The notes: generated by a model from the sequence alone, not told the origin. DNA of 64,000 nucleotides from Caballeronia insecticola (GCF_000402035.1 NC_021288.1:682001-746000), one strand, 5' to 3'. Positions 8,506 through 18,766 are shown, counted from the first letter of the stretch. Numbers and translations are program-made.

Positions 8506-9638
8506 CATTTTCAAGCTCCGCCAGCCCCGATGTGATCGTCGTGGGCGGCGGCCTGGTCGGCTCGGCCGTCGCCTACGGCCTCGCTCGCGAAGGCGCGCGC
8601 GTGACCGTGCTCGACGAAGACGACGGCGGCTTTCGCGCCTCGCGCGGCAACTTCGGCCTCGTATGGATTCAGGGCAAGGGCTACGGCCTGTCGCCGTATG
8701 CGAGCTGGTCGCGCAGTTCCGCGACGCGCTGGCCCGCCCTCGCGCAAGCCCTGCTGAACGAGACCGGCGTCGATGTGGCCTTGCGTCAGCCGGGCGGCTT
8801 CCAGTTCCTTTTCAACGACGCGGAGTTCGCCGAACGCGAGCAACGCCTCGCGACGCTCAAGGCCGAACTCGGCGACTACCCGTTTCAGATGATGAGCGCC
8901 GCCGAAGTGCGCGAGCGCATTCCGCAGATCGGCCCGGATGTGATCGGCGCGAGCTATACGCCGATGGACGGGCACGTGAATCCGCTCAAGCTGCTGCGCG
9001 CGCTGCACGTCGCGATGCAGGCGCGCGGCGTGCAACTCGTGTCGGCGGAGCGGGCGCTGCGCATCGTGCCGGAGGCGAACGGCTTCACCGTGCACGGCAA
9101 GCGCGGGACGTATCGCGCGGGGCGTGTCGTGCTGGCGGCCGGACTCGGCAATCGCGCGCTCGCGCCGTTCGTCGGACTGAATGCGCCGGTCGCGCCGAAT
9201 CGCGGACAGGTGCTGGTGAGCGAACGCGTCGCGCCGTTTCTGTCGTATCCGACGCTCAACGTGCGCCAGACCGACGAAGGCAGCGTGCAGTTCGGCGATT
9301 CGATGGAAGAAGTCGGCTTCGACGATCTCACGACGACGCCCGTGCTCGCCGATATCGCCCGGCGCGGCGTGCGCGCCTTTCCGATGCTCCGGCACGTGCG
9401 GCTCGTGCGCATGTGGGCGGCGCTGCGCGTCTACAGCCCCGACGGCTTCCCGATCTACGACGCATCCGAGGCGCATCCGGGCGCGTTCGTCGTCACCTGC
9501 CACAGCGGCGTGACGCTCGCCGCCGCGCATGTGCTGCGCGTGTCGCCGTGGATTCTGGGCGCGCCGATGCCCGACGAACTGCCCGTGTTCTCCGCGCGCC
9601 GCTTCGAGAACGCGCAGGAACTGACTACCGCTCATTGA
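8502..9638 (+). CDS. FAD-dependent oxidoreductase, DAO family (HcnC/OoxB-like)
   Basis: The product is 378 residues. An N-terminal dinucleotide fold, GGGLVG (15-20), with VIVVGGGLVGSAVAYGLA, belongs to the D-amino-acid-oxidase/sarcosine-oxidase/glycine-oxidase family. The C-terminal FAD motif region VTCHSGVTLAAAH is also present. In opine oxidases, HCN synthase and hydroxyproline dehydrogenases a DAO subunit works with a small [2Fe-2S] protein and an HcnB-like subunit. Both of those follow immediately here, so this is probably the catalytic subunit that oxidises a C-N bond and releases an imine. The substrate is unknown. Confidence 0.88.
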   Translation: MTFSSSASPDVIVVGGGLVGSAVAYGLAREGARVTVLDEDDGGFRASRGNFGLVWIQGKGYGLSPYASWSRSSATRWPALAQALLNETGVDVALRQPGGFQFLFNDAEFAEREQRLATLKAELGDYPFQMMSAAEVRERIPQIGPDVIGASYTPMDGHVNPLKLLRALHVAMQARGVQLVSAERALRIVPEANGFTVHGKRGTYRAGRVVLAAGLGNRALAPFVGLNAPVAPNRGQVLVSERVAPFLSYPTLNVRQTDEGSVQFGDSMEEVGFDDLTTTPVLADIARRGVRAFPMLRHVRLVRMWAALRVYSPDGFPIYDASEAHPGAFVVTCHSGVTLAAAHVLRVSPWILGAPMPDELPVFSARRFENAQELTTAH

Positions 9639-9645
9639 GTGCCTT

Positions 9646-10005
9646 ATGACTTCATCGACACACACGCTCTTCAGGCCGCTCGCCGATTCGCGCGACGCCA
9701 GCATCGAGATTTTCTTCAACGGCGCACCGCTTGCCGTGCCCGCCGGCCGTTCGGTCGCGGCGGCGTTGCTCGCGGCAGGCGTCTCGCGCTTTCGTGCGAC
9801 GCCGGTCTCGGGTGCGCCGCGCGCGCCCTACTGCATGATGGGCGCGTGCTTCGAATGCCTGGTCGAGATCGACGGCGTGCCGAGCCGCCAGAGCTGCATG
9901 GTCGAAGTGCAGGCCGGCATGCGCGTGCGCTCGCAGGAAGGCGCGCGCGACCTGCCGCCGTCGATCGATGCCGATGTCCCGCTGGAGAACGCGCATGGCC
10001 GCTGA
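9646..10005 (+). CDS. Small [2Fe-2S] ferredoxin-like subunit (HcnA-like)
   Basis: The product is 119 residues. Cysteines C63, C68, C71 and C84 form C-x4-C-x2-C-x12-C, the plant-ferredoxin-type cluster motif seen in HcnA and sarcosine oxidase alpha N-termini. It begins with a beta-rich stretch (IEIFFNGAPLAVPAGRSVAAA). It should pass electrons between the FAD subunits. The gene overlaps the start of the next subunit by 11 bases. The ribosome site is weak (GAGTG), consistent with coupling to the upstream gene. Confidence 0.88.
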   Translation: MTSSTHTLFRPLADSRDASIEIFFNGAPLAVPAGRSVAAALLAAGVSRFRATPVSGAPRAPYCMMGACFECLVEIDGVPSRQSCMVEVQAGMRVRSQEGARDLPPSIDADVPLENAHGR

Positions 10006-11401
10006 TTTCGCTTCGCAAACCGTCGATGTCGTCGTGGTCGGCGCCGGTCCCGCCGGCATGAGCGCCGCGACGCGCGCCGCCCGCGCCGGTCTCGAAACCG
10101 TGCTGATCGACGAGCAGGACACCGTGGGCGGCCAGATCTATCGCGCGATCGGCCGCGCCGATGCACGCCGCAAGCAGATTCTCGGCCCCGACTACGCGGC
10201 GGGCGCGGCGATTGCCGAAGCGTTCGCGGCATCGGGTGCGCGTCACCTGACCGGCGCGAGCGTGTGGCAAGTCACGCGCGAGTGCAGCGTCAACTATCTG
10301 AAGGACGGCAAGATCGGCTCGTTCGATGCGCAGCGCGTGATTCTCGCGAGCGGCGCGCTGGAGCGGCCCTTTCCGATTCCCGGCTGGACGCTGCCCGGCG
10401 TGTTGACGGCGGGCGCCGCGCAGATCCTCCTGAAAAGCGCCGGCGAAGTGCCCGCCGCGCCGCCGGTGCTCGCGGGCTGCGGGCCGCTGCTTTATCTGCT
10501 CGGCTGGCAATACGTGCGCGCCGGCGTGCCGATCCGCGCACTCGTCGATACGACGCGCCACGAAGATCGCTGGCGTGCGAAGCGGCACATGTTGTCGGCG
10601 TTGCGCGCGTGGCCGTTCTTGTCGAAGGGGCTGCAACTGATCCGCACGCTGCGCGAAGCGGGCGTGCCGATTTTCGAGGCGGCGGACGATCTGCGCGTGG
10701 AGTCGCGCATCGGCACGGACGGCGTCGAGCATGCGCACGCGCTGGCGTTTTCGACGCAAGGCGCGGCGCAGCGCATCGAAGCCGATGTGATCCTGCTGCA
10801 TCAGGGCGTCGTACCGAATACGCAGTTCACGCAGGCGTTGCGCGCGGCGCATCGCTGGGACGATGCCCAGTTATGCTTCACGCCGAAGACCGACGCCTGG
10901 GGCGAACTGGATGTGCCCGGCATCTTCATTGCGGGCGATGGCGCGGGTATCGGCGGCGCGCAGGCGGCCGCGTTGCAGGGCACGCTTGCGGGACTGGCCG
11001 CCGCGGCGCAACTCGATGCCGTCGCTCAAGCCGCCCGCGACGCCGAAGCCGCCCCGCTGCGCCGCGCGCTCGCGGGCGTGATGCGCATCCGGCCGTTTCT
11101 CGACAGCCTCTACCGTCCGCGCCACATCAACCGCATTCCGGGCAACGAGACGATCGTGTGCCGTTGCGAGGAAGTCACGGCGGGTGAATTGCGCCGCTTC
11201 GTCGAACTGGGCTGCGTCGGGCCGAATCAGGCGAAGTCGTTCGGGCGCTGCGGCATGGGACCGTGTCAGGGCCGCATGTGCGGCCTCACGGTGACGGAAG
11301 TGATTGCGGATGCGCGCGGCGTCTCGCCCGGCGAAGTCGGCTATTACCGCATTCGTCCGCCGATCAAACCGCTCACGCTCGGAGAACTCGCCGGTGAATG
11401 A
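9995..11401 (+). CDS. FAD/NAD(P)-type oxidoreductase subunit with C-terminal BFD-like [2Fe-2S] domain (HcnB/OoxA-like)
   Basis: The product is 468 residues starting MAADFASQTVDVVVVGAGPAG; this start at 9995 is chosen because it sits just before the nucleotide-binding motif. The central pyridine-nucleotide-disulfide-oxidoreductase fold includes a GDGAGIGGAQAA motif. The last 90 residues hold a bacterioferritin-associated-ferredoxin-like cluster domain (CRCEEV, then GRCGMGPCQGRMC). This matches the alpha subunit of opine oxidase, HCN synthase and D-hydroxyproline dehydrogenase. Together with the DAO and [2Fe-2S] proteins it forms a complete HcnABC-like set. Confidence 0.9.
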   Translation: MAADFASQTVDVVVVGAGPAGMSAATRAARAGLETVLIDEQDTVGGQIYRAIGRADARRKQILGPDYAAGAAIAEAFAASGARHLTGASVWQVTRECSVNYLKDGKIGSFDAQRVILASGALERPFPIPGWTLPGVLTAGAAQILLKSAGEVPAAPPVLAGCGPLLYLLGWQYVRAGVPIRALVDTTRHEDRWRAKRHMLSALRAWPFLSKGLQLIRTLREAGVPIFEAADDLRVESRIGTDGVEHAHALAFSTQGAAQRIEADVILLHQGVVPNTQFTQALRAAHRWDDAQLCFTPKTDAWGELDVPGIFIAGDGAGIGGAQAAALQGTLAGLAAAAQLDAVAQAARDAEAAPLRRALAGVMRIRPFLDSLYRPRHINRIPGNETIVCRCEEVTAGELRRFVELGCVGPNQAKSFGRCGMGPCQGRMCGLTVTEVIADARGVSPGEVGYYRIRPPIKPLTLGELAGE

Positions 11402-12575
11402 CGCGAACGACGCCACCGCGCCGATGGAAGCGGACGTGCTCGTGATCGGCGGCGGCCTGCACGGCACGAGCAGCGCGTTTCACACGGCACGCCGCGGCGC
11501 GAAGGTCATCGTGCTCGAAGCCGATTATGTCGCGCGCCATTCGTCGGGCGTCAACGCGGGCGGCGTGCGCACGCTCGGGCGTCCGCTGCCGGAAATTCCG
11601 CTCGCGCTGATGTCGCGTGAAATCTGGCACGGCATGACGGATTTCATCGGCGAGGACGGCGGTTTCGTCGCATCGGGCCAGTTGAAAATCGCCGAAACCG
11701 ACGACGAGCTCGAAGCCTGCCGCCAGCGCGTCGCGCTGCTCGAAGCGCATGGCTTCACGCACGAAAAGGTGATCGACCGCGCGAGCGTGCTCGAACTCGA
11801 ACCGGCGCTCGCGAAGCACGTGACGGGCGGCATCTGGGTCGAGCGCGACGGCTACGCGCTGCCGTTTCGCACGACCACCGCATTCCGTCTCGCCGCGCAA
11901 CGGCTCGGCGCGCGCTTTCTGGAAGGCACGCCGGTGCGTCGCATCGAACAACGCGGCACGCGCTGGTTTGCGCACACGCCGCGCGGCACGTTCAGCGCGG
12001 AAAAGCTGCTCGTTACGGCGGGCGCGTGGTCCGGCGAGCTTGCGAAACAGGTGGGCGAGCCGGTGCCTGTGCATCCGGAAGGACTCATGCTGATGGTGAC
12101 GCATCGCGTCGCGCCGTTTTGCCGCGCGACGCTCGGCGCGACAGGCCGGCCGCTCTCGTTCAAGCAGTTCGATAACGGCACGGTGGTGATCGGCGGCAAG
12201 CTGATCGGCATCGCGGACCTGGCGAATCGGCACGGCGAAGTGGACTTCGTGCGGCTCGTGAAAAGCGCGCGCACCGTCACCGATCTCTTTCCGCACTTGC
12301 GCCATCTCGGCGTGAATCGCGCGTGGGCCGGCGTCGAGGCCTTCACGGAAGACGAATTGCCGGTGATTTCCGCGAGCCGCAAGGCCGCGAACCTGTACTA
12401 CTCGTTCGGCTATTGCGGCAGCGGCTTTCAGCTCGGGCCGGGCTGCGGCAAGCTCGTGTCCGAACTGATGCTCGACGGCACGCCGTCGCTTTCACTCGAT
12501 GCATTCGCCATCGATCGCTTCGCGCGCCACGCGGCGCAGGCGGGCGCGGATGCATCGCCTTTGGTCGCTCATTGA
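11394..12575 (+). CDS. Second FAD-dependent oxidoreductase, DAO family
   Basis: The product is 393 residues from a GTG start at 11394. The GTG overlaps the previous stop by 8 bases and follows a GGAG site with a 9-base gap; an ATG at 11424 is an alternative. The FAD motif is DVLVIGGGLHGTSSAFH, followed by HSSGVNAGGVRTLGR as in glycine/sarcosine-type oxidases, and GYCGSGFQLGPGCG near the C-terminus. It is a paralogue of the first DAO gene of the operon rather than a duplicate, as the sequences clearly differ. It may be an alternative catalytic subunit or act on the product of the first step. Confidence 0.87.
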   Translation: MNDANDATAPMEADVLVIGGGLHGTSSAFHTARRGAKVIVLEADYVARHSSGVNAGGVRTLGRPLPEIPLALMSREIWHGMTDFIGEDGGFVASGQLKIAETDDELEACRQRVALLEAHGFTHEKVIDRASVLELEPALAKHVTGGIWVERDGYALPFRTTTAFRLAAQRLGARFLEGTPVRRIEQRGTRWFAHTPRGTFSAEKLLVTAGAWSGELAKQVGEPVPVHPEGLMLMVTHRVAPFCRATLGATGRPLSFKQFDNGTVVIGGKLIGIADLANRHGEVDFVRLVKSARTVTDLFPHLRHLGVNRAWAGVEAFTEDELPVISASRKAANLYYSFGYCGSGFQLGPGCGKLVSELMLDGTPSLSLDAFAIDRFARHAAQAGADASPLVAH

Positions 12576-12626
12576 GTCCACATTGAGCACTCATTGAGCA
12601 CATCGACTTTCAACGGAGAAACACGC

Positions 12627-12980
12627 ATGAACGATATCGTTCGAATCGACACCAATCAGCGCATGAGCCGCGTCGTCAAGGCGGCGGGCCTCGTGTTCGT
12701 CGGCGGTCAGACGTCCGCCGATCTCACGCCCGACATCAAGCTCCAGACCGCCCGCGTGCTGGAGAAGATCGACGGCTTCCTGGAGAAAGCGGGCATCGAC
12801 AAGACGCGGCTCATCTCGGCGCAGGTCTGGCTCGCGGACATCGCCCGCGATTTCGGCGGCATGAACGAAGTGTGGGACGCATGGGTGCCGCAAGGCTGCG
12901 CACCGGCGCGCGCAACGGTTCAGGCGCAGCTCGCGTCGCCCGCGTTGCTCGTCGAGATTGCCGTCGTGGCGCTCGCCTGA
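12627..12980 (+). CDS. RidA/YjgF-family enamine/imine deaminase
   Basis: The 117-residue protein matches the RidA fold: GLVFVGGQTSAD near the N-terminus, the LISAQVWLADI segment, and PARATVQAQLASPALLVEI with the Arg and Glu that bind the substrate carboxylate and water in this family. RidA proteins hydrolyse reactive enamines and imines, which FAD amine oxidases produce. Its place as the last gene of the oxidase operon is therefore functionally coherent. A GGAG site lies 8 bases before the ATG. Confidence 0.9.
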   Translation: MNDIVRIDTNQRMSRVVKAAGLVFVGGQTSADLTPDIKLQTARVLEKIDGFLEKAGIDKTRLISAQVWLADIARDFGGMNEVWDAWVPQGCAPARATVQAQLASPALLVEIAVVALA

Positions 12981-12999
12981 TACGCAACCCCGGCGTGCG

Positions 13000-13905
13000 C
13001 TATTCCGGCGCCGCCGCCTCGCCGCTCGCTCTCAGCCAGTCGATGAAGTCGCGCATGTGCACGGGCTTGTCCGCATCGAGCGGGACCAGCGCGTAGTACG
13101 TCGAACCCTTCGCGCCGATCTCGGGAAACGGCACCTGCACGCGCCCGGCTTCGCGATCGGCATCGAGCGTCGGAAACGGCCCGATGCCGAAGCCCAGTCC
13201 ATCGACAACGGCTTGCAGCGTCACGAAGAAGTGATCGAACCTCAGCATCCGATTGGCGCGCAGCGACGGCTCGCCTGCCGCTTCGAGCCAGCTTTCCCAG
13301 TCGCCGGGACGCGTCTCGCTCGTGAGCCAGGTCACGGACGCCAGCCCGCCTACTTCCCAGGCGCCTGACACGCCCGTCTGCGCCATCAGCCACGGACTCG
13401 CGATCACCGTATTGCGCTCCTGAAACAACGGCCAGCTCTGGAACTGTCCGCCGGGCGGAACGTGCCGGCGAATCGCGACGTCGAAGCTGCCCCTGAGCGC
13501 GGGCTCCGTCGACATTGCGGTGGACACGCGCACATCGACATCCGGATACTGCTCCGCGAAACGCGGCAAACGGGGAATCAGCCAGCGCATTGCCATGGTC
13601 GCGGACGCGCTCACGCGGATCACCTTCACGCGCTGGTTCTTGCCATAGCGCTCGGCCGCATCGGCGATGTGATCGAACGCCGCGCTGATCTCGCGTGCGA
13701 ACGCCCGCGCATGCGACGACGCCACCATGCTCTGGCCGTCGCGCGCGAACAGCGGCTGGTCGAGCCAGTCTTCCAGAATGGAAATATGCCGGCTCACCGC
13801 GCCGTGCGTCAGGTTGAGCTCGCGCGCCGCAGCCGAATAGCTGCCCGCGCGCGCCGCGACTTCGAATACCCGCAGCGCGTTGAGAGGGGGAAGCTTGTGT
13901 CGCAT
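13000..13905 (-). CDS. LysR-family regulator of the phosphonoacetate operon (GcvA-like)
   Basis: The product is 301 residues from the ATG at 13905, where the sequence begins RHKLPPLNALRVFEVAARAG, the standard start of GcvA-type LysR proteins. A longer in-frame start at 13965 would add 20 residues rich in charged residues without family support. The C-terminal effector domain is complete. The gene is divergent from phnA with about 100 bp between starts. LysR regulators next to phnA are known from phosphonoacetate-degrading pseudomonads, so phosphonoacetate or its import is the likely signal. Confidence 0.87.
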   Translation of the reverse strand: MRHKLPPLNALRVFEVAARAGSYSAAARELNLTHGAVSRHISILEDWLDQPLFARDGQSMVASSHARAFAREISAAFDHIADAAERYGKNQRVKVIRVSASATMAMRWLIPRLPRFAEQYPDVDVRVSTAMSTEPALRGSFDVAIRRHVPPGGQFQSWPLFQERNTVIASPWLMAQTGVSGAWEVGGLASVTWLTSETRPGDWESWLEAAGEPSLRANRMLRFDHFFVTLQAVVDGLGFGIGPFPTLDADREAGRVQVPFPEIGAKGSTYYALVPLDADKPVHMRDFIDWLRASGEAAAPE

Positions 13906-13952
13906 ATGTGAGTTTTCTTGACAGGTACCGCGTCTTTTTTTCGGTTGTGTGA

Positions 13953-15227
<1,275 letters not shown>

Positions 15228-15275
15228 TCCCGACACCGCGAGCGCGACACAGAATCGCGCCTGCAAGGAGACATC

Positions 15276-16565
15276 ATGCCCTCGGATACACCGGATATTC
15301 TGGAATACGAAGCATCGCGCCGCGAGACGACGTTCGCGCAATACAGATGGCGCGCGCTCATCGGCGTCACGTTCTGCTATCTCTTCTATTACACCGGCCG
15401 GCAGACGCTCGGCTTCGCGGTCAGCGGGATTCAGCTCGACTACGGGCTGTCGAAATACGAAATCGGCTGGATCAGCGCGACGATGCTGTGGTGCTATGCG
15501 GGCGGCCAGTTCATCAACGGCAATCTCGGCGACAAGCTCGGCGGCAAGACCATGATGGTGGCGGGCGCGCTGCTTTCGCTCGCGGCGAACTGGCTGTTCA
15601 GCTTCGGCCACTCGTTCCTGTTCTTTCTGCTGGCGTGGGGCCTGAACGGCTATTTCCAGTCGATGGGTTTCGCGCCCGGCAGCCGCCTGCTGTCGAACTG
15701 GTGGGGGCACAAGAATCGCGGCTTCGTGTACGGCGTATACGTGGGGTTTTCGGGCTTTTCGTCGGTGCTCGCGTATATTCTGCCGGTGCTGATTCTCGGC
15801 ACGATGCATCTCGGCTGGATCTGGATCTTCCGCCTCGCGCCGCTCTCGATGCTGCTCGGCGCGCTGGTCCTGCTGCTGTTCGTCGCCGAACGTCCCGAGG
15901 ACAAACGTCTTCCCGCCGTGGAACGAGACGCCGGCGACACCGCGCCGGGTTCCGCCGGCGACGAGTTGAGCAGCGCGCAACGCTATCTGCTCGTGCTCAA
16001 AAACTGGAAGCTCTATATCACGGGCCTCGCGATCGGCCTGCAGAACGCGGCGCGCTATGCGCTCGTCGTGTGGGTGCCGGTTCACTTCCTCGGCATGGAC
16101 TGGAAGACCTCGTCGTCGCTGATCGATCCGAAGTGGATCACGGTCGCGTTGCCGGTTGGCATGGCGCTCGGCTCGCTGTCGAACAGCTGGATCTCCGACG
16201 TGCTGTTTCAGGGCAAACGCTACGTGGCGATCGTCTGGTACATGGTGCTCGCCTCGGCGACGGCCGTGTGCATGATGTTCGTCCCGCACGGCAGCATGCT
16301 CGGGGTCGGCCTGCTGTTCCTGTGCGGCTTCTTCGTGTTCGGCCCGGCCTCGTCCTTCTGGGCGCTCTGCCCCGATCTGTTCGGACGACGCGCGGCAGGC
16401 ACGGCAACCGGCGTGCTCAACACGATGTCCTACGCGTTCGCGGGTGTCGGCGAGCCGGTGATCGGCCACGTGATCGACGCGACCGGGCATACGTCGATCA
16501 TCTTTCCGATCGTGGCCGGTCTGTGTGCGACGAGCGCGCTGATGTCGATGCTGATCAAGCGTTGA
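15276..16565 (+). CDS. MFS transporter, organophosphate:phosphate antiporter (GlpT-like) family
   Basis: The product is 429 residues with 12 predicted membrane segments. The N-terminal motif YLFYYTGRQTLGFAVSGIQ and the GNLGDKLGGKTMM loop belong to the OPA branch of the major facilitator superfamily. An AAGGAG site lies 5 bases before the ATG. It follows phnA by 48 bp in the same direction, so it probably imports phosphonoacetate or a related phosphonate. The family is clear from the sequence; the substrate comes only from the neighbour. Confidence 0.87.
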   Translation: MPSDTPDILEYEASRRETTFAQYRWRALIGVTFCYLFYYTGRQTLGFAVSGIQLDYGLSKYEIGWISATMLWCYAGGQFINGNLGDKLGGKTMMVAGALLSLAANWLFSFGHSFLFFLLAWGLNGYFQSMGFAPGSRLLSNWWGHKNRGFVYGVYVGFSGFSSVLAYILPVLILGTMHLGWIWIFRLAPLSMLLGALVLLLFVAERPEDKRLPAVERDAGDTAPGSAGDELSSAQRYLLVLKNWKLYITGLAIGLQNAARYALVVWVPVHFLGMDWKTSSSLIDPKWITVALPVGMALGSLSNSWISDVLFQGKRYVAIVWYMVLASATAVCMMFVPHGSMLGVGLLFLCGFFVFGPASSFWALCPDLFGRRAAGTATGVLNTMSYAFAGVGEPVIGHVIDATGHTSIIFPIVAGLCATSALMSMLIKR

Positions 16566-16609
16566 GCGGCGCACGACACCTCATCGAGCGACGTGCGCGG
16601 CTGCTTTTG

Positions 16610-17971
16610 TCATGCGGCATATTCCTCGGCGGTTCCGGCATGCCGCGAACGCGGCTTGTCGAGACCCAGATGATCCCGCAGCGTGCGTCCTTCGTATTCG
16701 CTGCGAAACAGCCCGCGCCGCCGCAGTTCGGGCAACACCAGTTCGATGAAGTCGTCGAGCGAATCGGGCAGCAGCGCGGGCATGACGTTGAAGCCGTCCG
16801 CGCCATGATTCACGAAGCGTTCCTCCAACGCATCCGCGATCTGCGCGGGCGTGCCGACCAGTTGCCAGTGTCCGCGCGCCCCGGCGATGCGCCGAACCAG
16901 CTCGCGAATCGTGAGGTTTTCGCGCCGCGCGAGTTCGATCATCAGCGTCTGGCGGCTCTTGCTCGCATTGGTCTCGGGCAGCTCGGGAATCGGGCCGTCG
17001 AGCGGATACGGCGACAGATCGAAGCCGCCCGTCAGCGCCGACACCATCGCGAGTCCCACGGCCGGGTCGATGAGCGCCTGCAACGCGTCGAACTTCGCGC
17101 GCGCCTCGGCTTCCGTGCGGCCGACGATCGGCATCACGCCCGGCATGATCTTGAGCGCATCCGGATGACGGCCGTAGCGCGCCATGCGGCCTTTCACGTC
17201 GGCATAGAAGGCGACGGCGTCCGCGAGCGTCTGCTGCGCCGTGAAGATCACCTCGGCGGTGCGCGCAGCGAGCGCCCTGCCCGCCTCCGACGATCCCGCC
17301 TGCACGATCACCGGATGCCCCTGCGGCGCCCGCGCGACGTTCAACGGCCCGCGCACCCTGAAAAACGCACCGCGATGATTCAGCACGTGGCGCTTGTCCG
17401 GATCGAAGTAACGCCCGGACGCCTTGTCGCGTTCGAATGCGTCCTCGTCCCAGCTATCCCAAAGGCCCGTCACGACATCCGCGAATTCGTCGGCGCGTTC
17501 ATAGCGATGCGCGTGCGCGAGATGTTCGTCGAAGCCGAAATTGCGCGCCTCGTGTTCGCTCGACGACGTCACGAGATTCCAGCCCGCGCGCCCGCCGCTG
17601 ATGTGATCGAGCGACGCGAACTTGCGCGCGATGTGATACGGCTCGTTGAACGACGTCGATGCGGTGCCCACCAGCCCGATGCGCTGCGTCACCGCCGCGA
17701 GCGCCGACAGCAGCGTGAGCGGCTCGAATTGCGCGACGTAGCTATGCGCGGTGCGGCTCAGGAATTGCGGATCGTCGCCGCGCGTGCCGGAGCCGTCGGC
17801 GAGAAAGACGAGATCGAACTTCGCCGCTTCGGCCGCCTGCGCAAGCTGCACGTAGTGCGCGAAATTGCTGCCCGCGTCGGCCACGGCATGCGGATGCCGC
17901 CATGCCGCGATGTGATGACCCGTGGGATAAAGAAATGCGCCGAGATGCAGATGTCCGCTTCGTCGAGTCAT
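16610..17971 (-). CDS. Flavin-dependent monooxygenase, NtaA/SnaA/DszA family
   Basis: The product is 453 residues of the bacterial-luciferase-like group. HLGAFLYPTGHHIAAWRHP at the N-terminus, EPLTLLSALAAVTQRIGLV, SGGRAGWNLVTS and FVNHGADGFNVMPALLPDSL near the end are hallmarks of NtaA-type enzymes. These use reduced FMN from a partner reductase to oxidise nitrilotriacetate, sulfur heterocycles and similar compounds. No flavin reductase gene is adjacent, so electrons must come from elsewhere. An AAGGAAA site precedes the ATG. It converges with the transporter gene. Confidence 0.9.
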   Translation of the reverse strand: MTRRSGHLHLGAFLYPTGHHIAAWRHPHAVADAGSNFAHYVQLAQAAEAAKFDLVFLADGSGTRGDDPQFLSRTAHSYVAQFEPLTLLSALAAVTQRIGLVGTASTSFNEPYHIARKFASLDHISGGRAGWNLVTSSSEHEARNFGFDEHLAHAHRYERADEFADVVTGLWDSWDEDAFERDKASGRYFDPDKRHVLNHRGAFFRVRGPLNVARAPQGHPVIVQAGSSEAGRALAARTAEVIFTAQQTLADAVAFYADVKGRMARYGRHPDALKIMPGVMPIVGRTEAEARAKFDALQALIDPAVGLAMVSALTGGFDLSPYPLDGPIPELPETNASKSRQTLMIELARRENLTIRELVRRIAGARGHWQLVGTPAQIADALEERFVNHGADGFNVMPALLPDSLDDFIELVLPELRRRGLFRSEYEGRTLRDHLGLDKPRSRHAGTAEEYAA

Positions 17972-18059
17972 GGCTCAGTTTTCCTTCGCGTCCGCGCGCG
18001 GACTGCTGTTCGAGGAGAGCCAATGTACAGGCGCGTGCGGCGCGCGCAAACGAAGAAAA

Positions 18060-18098
18060 CGCGATACGGATATCGCGGCGAACGATATGCGTATCGCG
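18060..18098 (-). terminator. Strong hairpin downstream of the FrnE-like gene
   Basis: Arms 18060-18075 and 18083-18098 are complementary over 16 positions with a single G-G mismatch (CGCGATACG pairs with CGTATCGCG, ATATCG with CGATAT) and a 7-base loop. On the minus strand the stem is followed by GTTTTCTTCGTTTG, a moderately T-rich tail. It lies 23 bp after the stop of the DsbA-family gene and about 90 bp before the monooxygenase start, so it probably ends the first and insulates the second. An operator role is the alternative. Confidence 0.6.
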
Positions 18099-18121
18099 TG
18101 AGTGACGCTTAAGCGCGAACG

Positions 18122-18766
18122 TTACGCCTTCTCGTCGATGATCTTTCGGATCGCTTCTTCAAACACTTCCGACGGCTGGCCGCCGCTCACCAGATACTTC
18201 CGGTCGAGGATGATCGCGGGCACCGACTGAATGCCCAGTTGCTGAAACTCGCGCTCTTCGGCGCGCACTTCATCGGCATAGGCGCCGCTTTGGATCACTT
18301 CGCGCGCGCGATTGCCGTCGAGCCCGACGCTCTGCGCCGCCTCGATCAGCACGTCCGGATTGCCGGGATCGCGGCCCTCGCCGTGATAGGCGCGCAGCAG
18401 CGCGAGCTTGAGCGGCAACTGCTTGCCTTCGATCTGCGCCCAGTGCAGCAGCCGGTGCGCATCGAACGTGTTGTAGATGCGGTTGCGCTCGCCGAACGCG
18501 AAACCTTCACGCGCGCCGCGCTCGCGGATTGTCGCCTGCGCCTCTTTGATCTGCTCGGGCGTGCGGCCATATTTGCGGCCGATATGATCGACAAGTGCCT
18601 CGCCTTCAGGCGCCATGTTTGGATTCAGTTCGAACGGATGCAGCGTGATGTGTGCGTCGACGCTGTCGCCCAGACGCTCCAGCGCGCGTTGCAGTGAAGC
18701 CAGGCCGACGGCGCACCATGGGCAGGCGATGTCGGAAACGAAGTCGATTTGAAGAGCGCGAGTCAT
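18122..18766 (-). CDS. DsbA-family oxidoreductase, FrnE-like
   Basis: The product is 214 residues from the ATG at 18766, placed so that LQIDFVSDIACPWCAVG starts the thioredoxin-like fold. The CPWC active site is at 15-18. Further conserved features are HPFELNPNMAPEGE and the C-terminal GIQSVPAIILDRKYLVSGGQ with the cis-proline. No signal peptide is seen, so it is a cytoplasmic 2-hydroxychromene-2-carboxylate-isomerase/FrnE-type protein, a group linked to thiol redox and stress. A longer in-frame start at 18838 looks spurious. Confidence 0.88.
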   Translation of the reverse strand: MTRALQIDFVSDIACPWCAVGLASLQRALERLGDSVDAHITLHPFELNPNMAPEGEALVDHIGRKYGRTPEQIKEAQATIRERGAREGFAFGERNRIYNTFDAHRLLHWAQIEGKQLPLKLALLRAYHGEGRDPGNPDVLIEAAQSVGLDGNRAREVIQSGAYADEVRAEEREFQQLGIQSVPAIILDRKYLVSGGQPSEVFEEAIRKIIDEKA

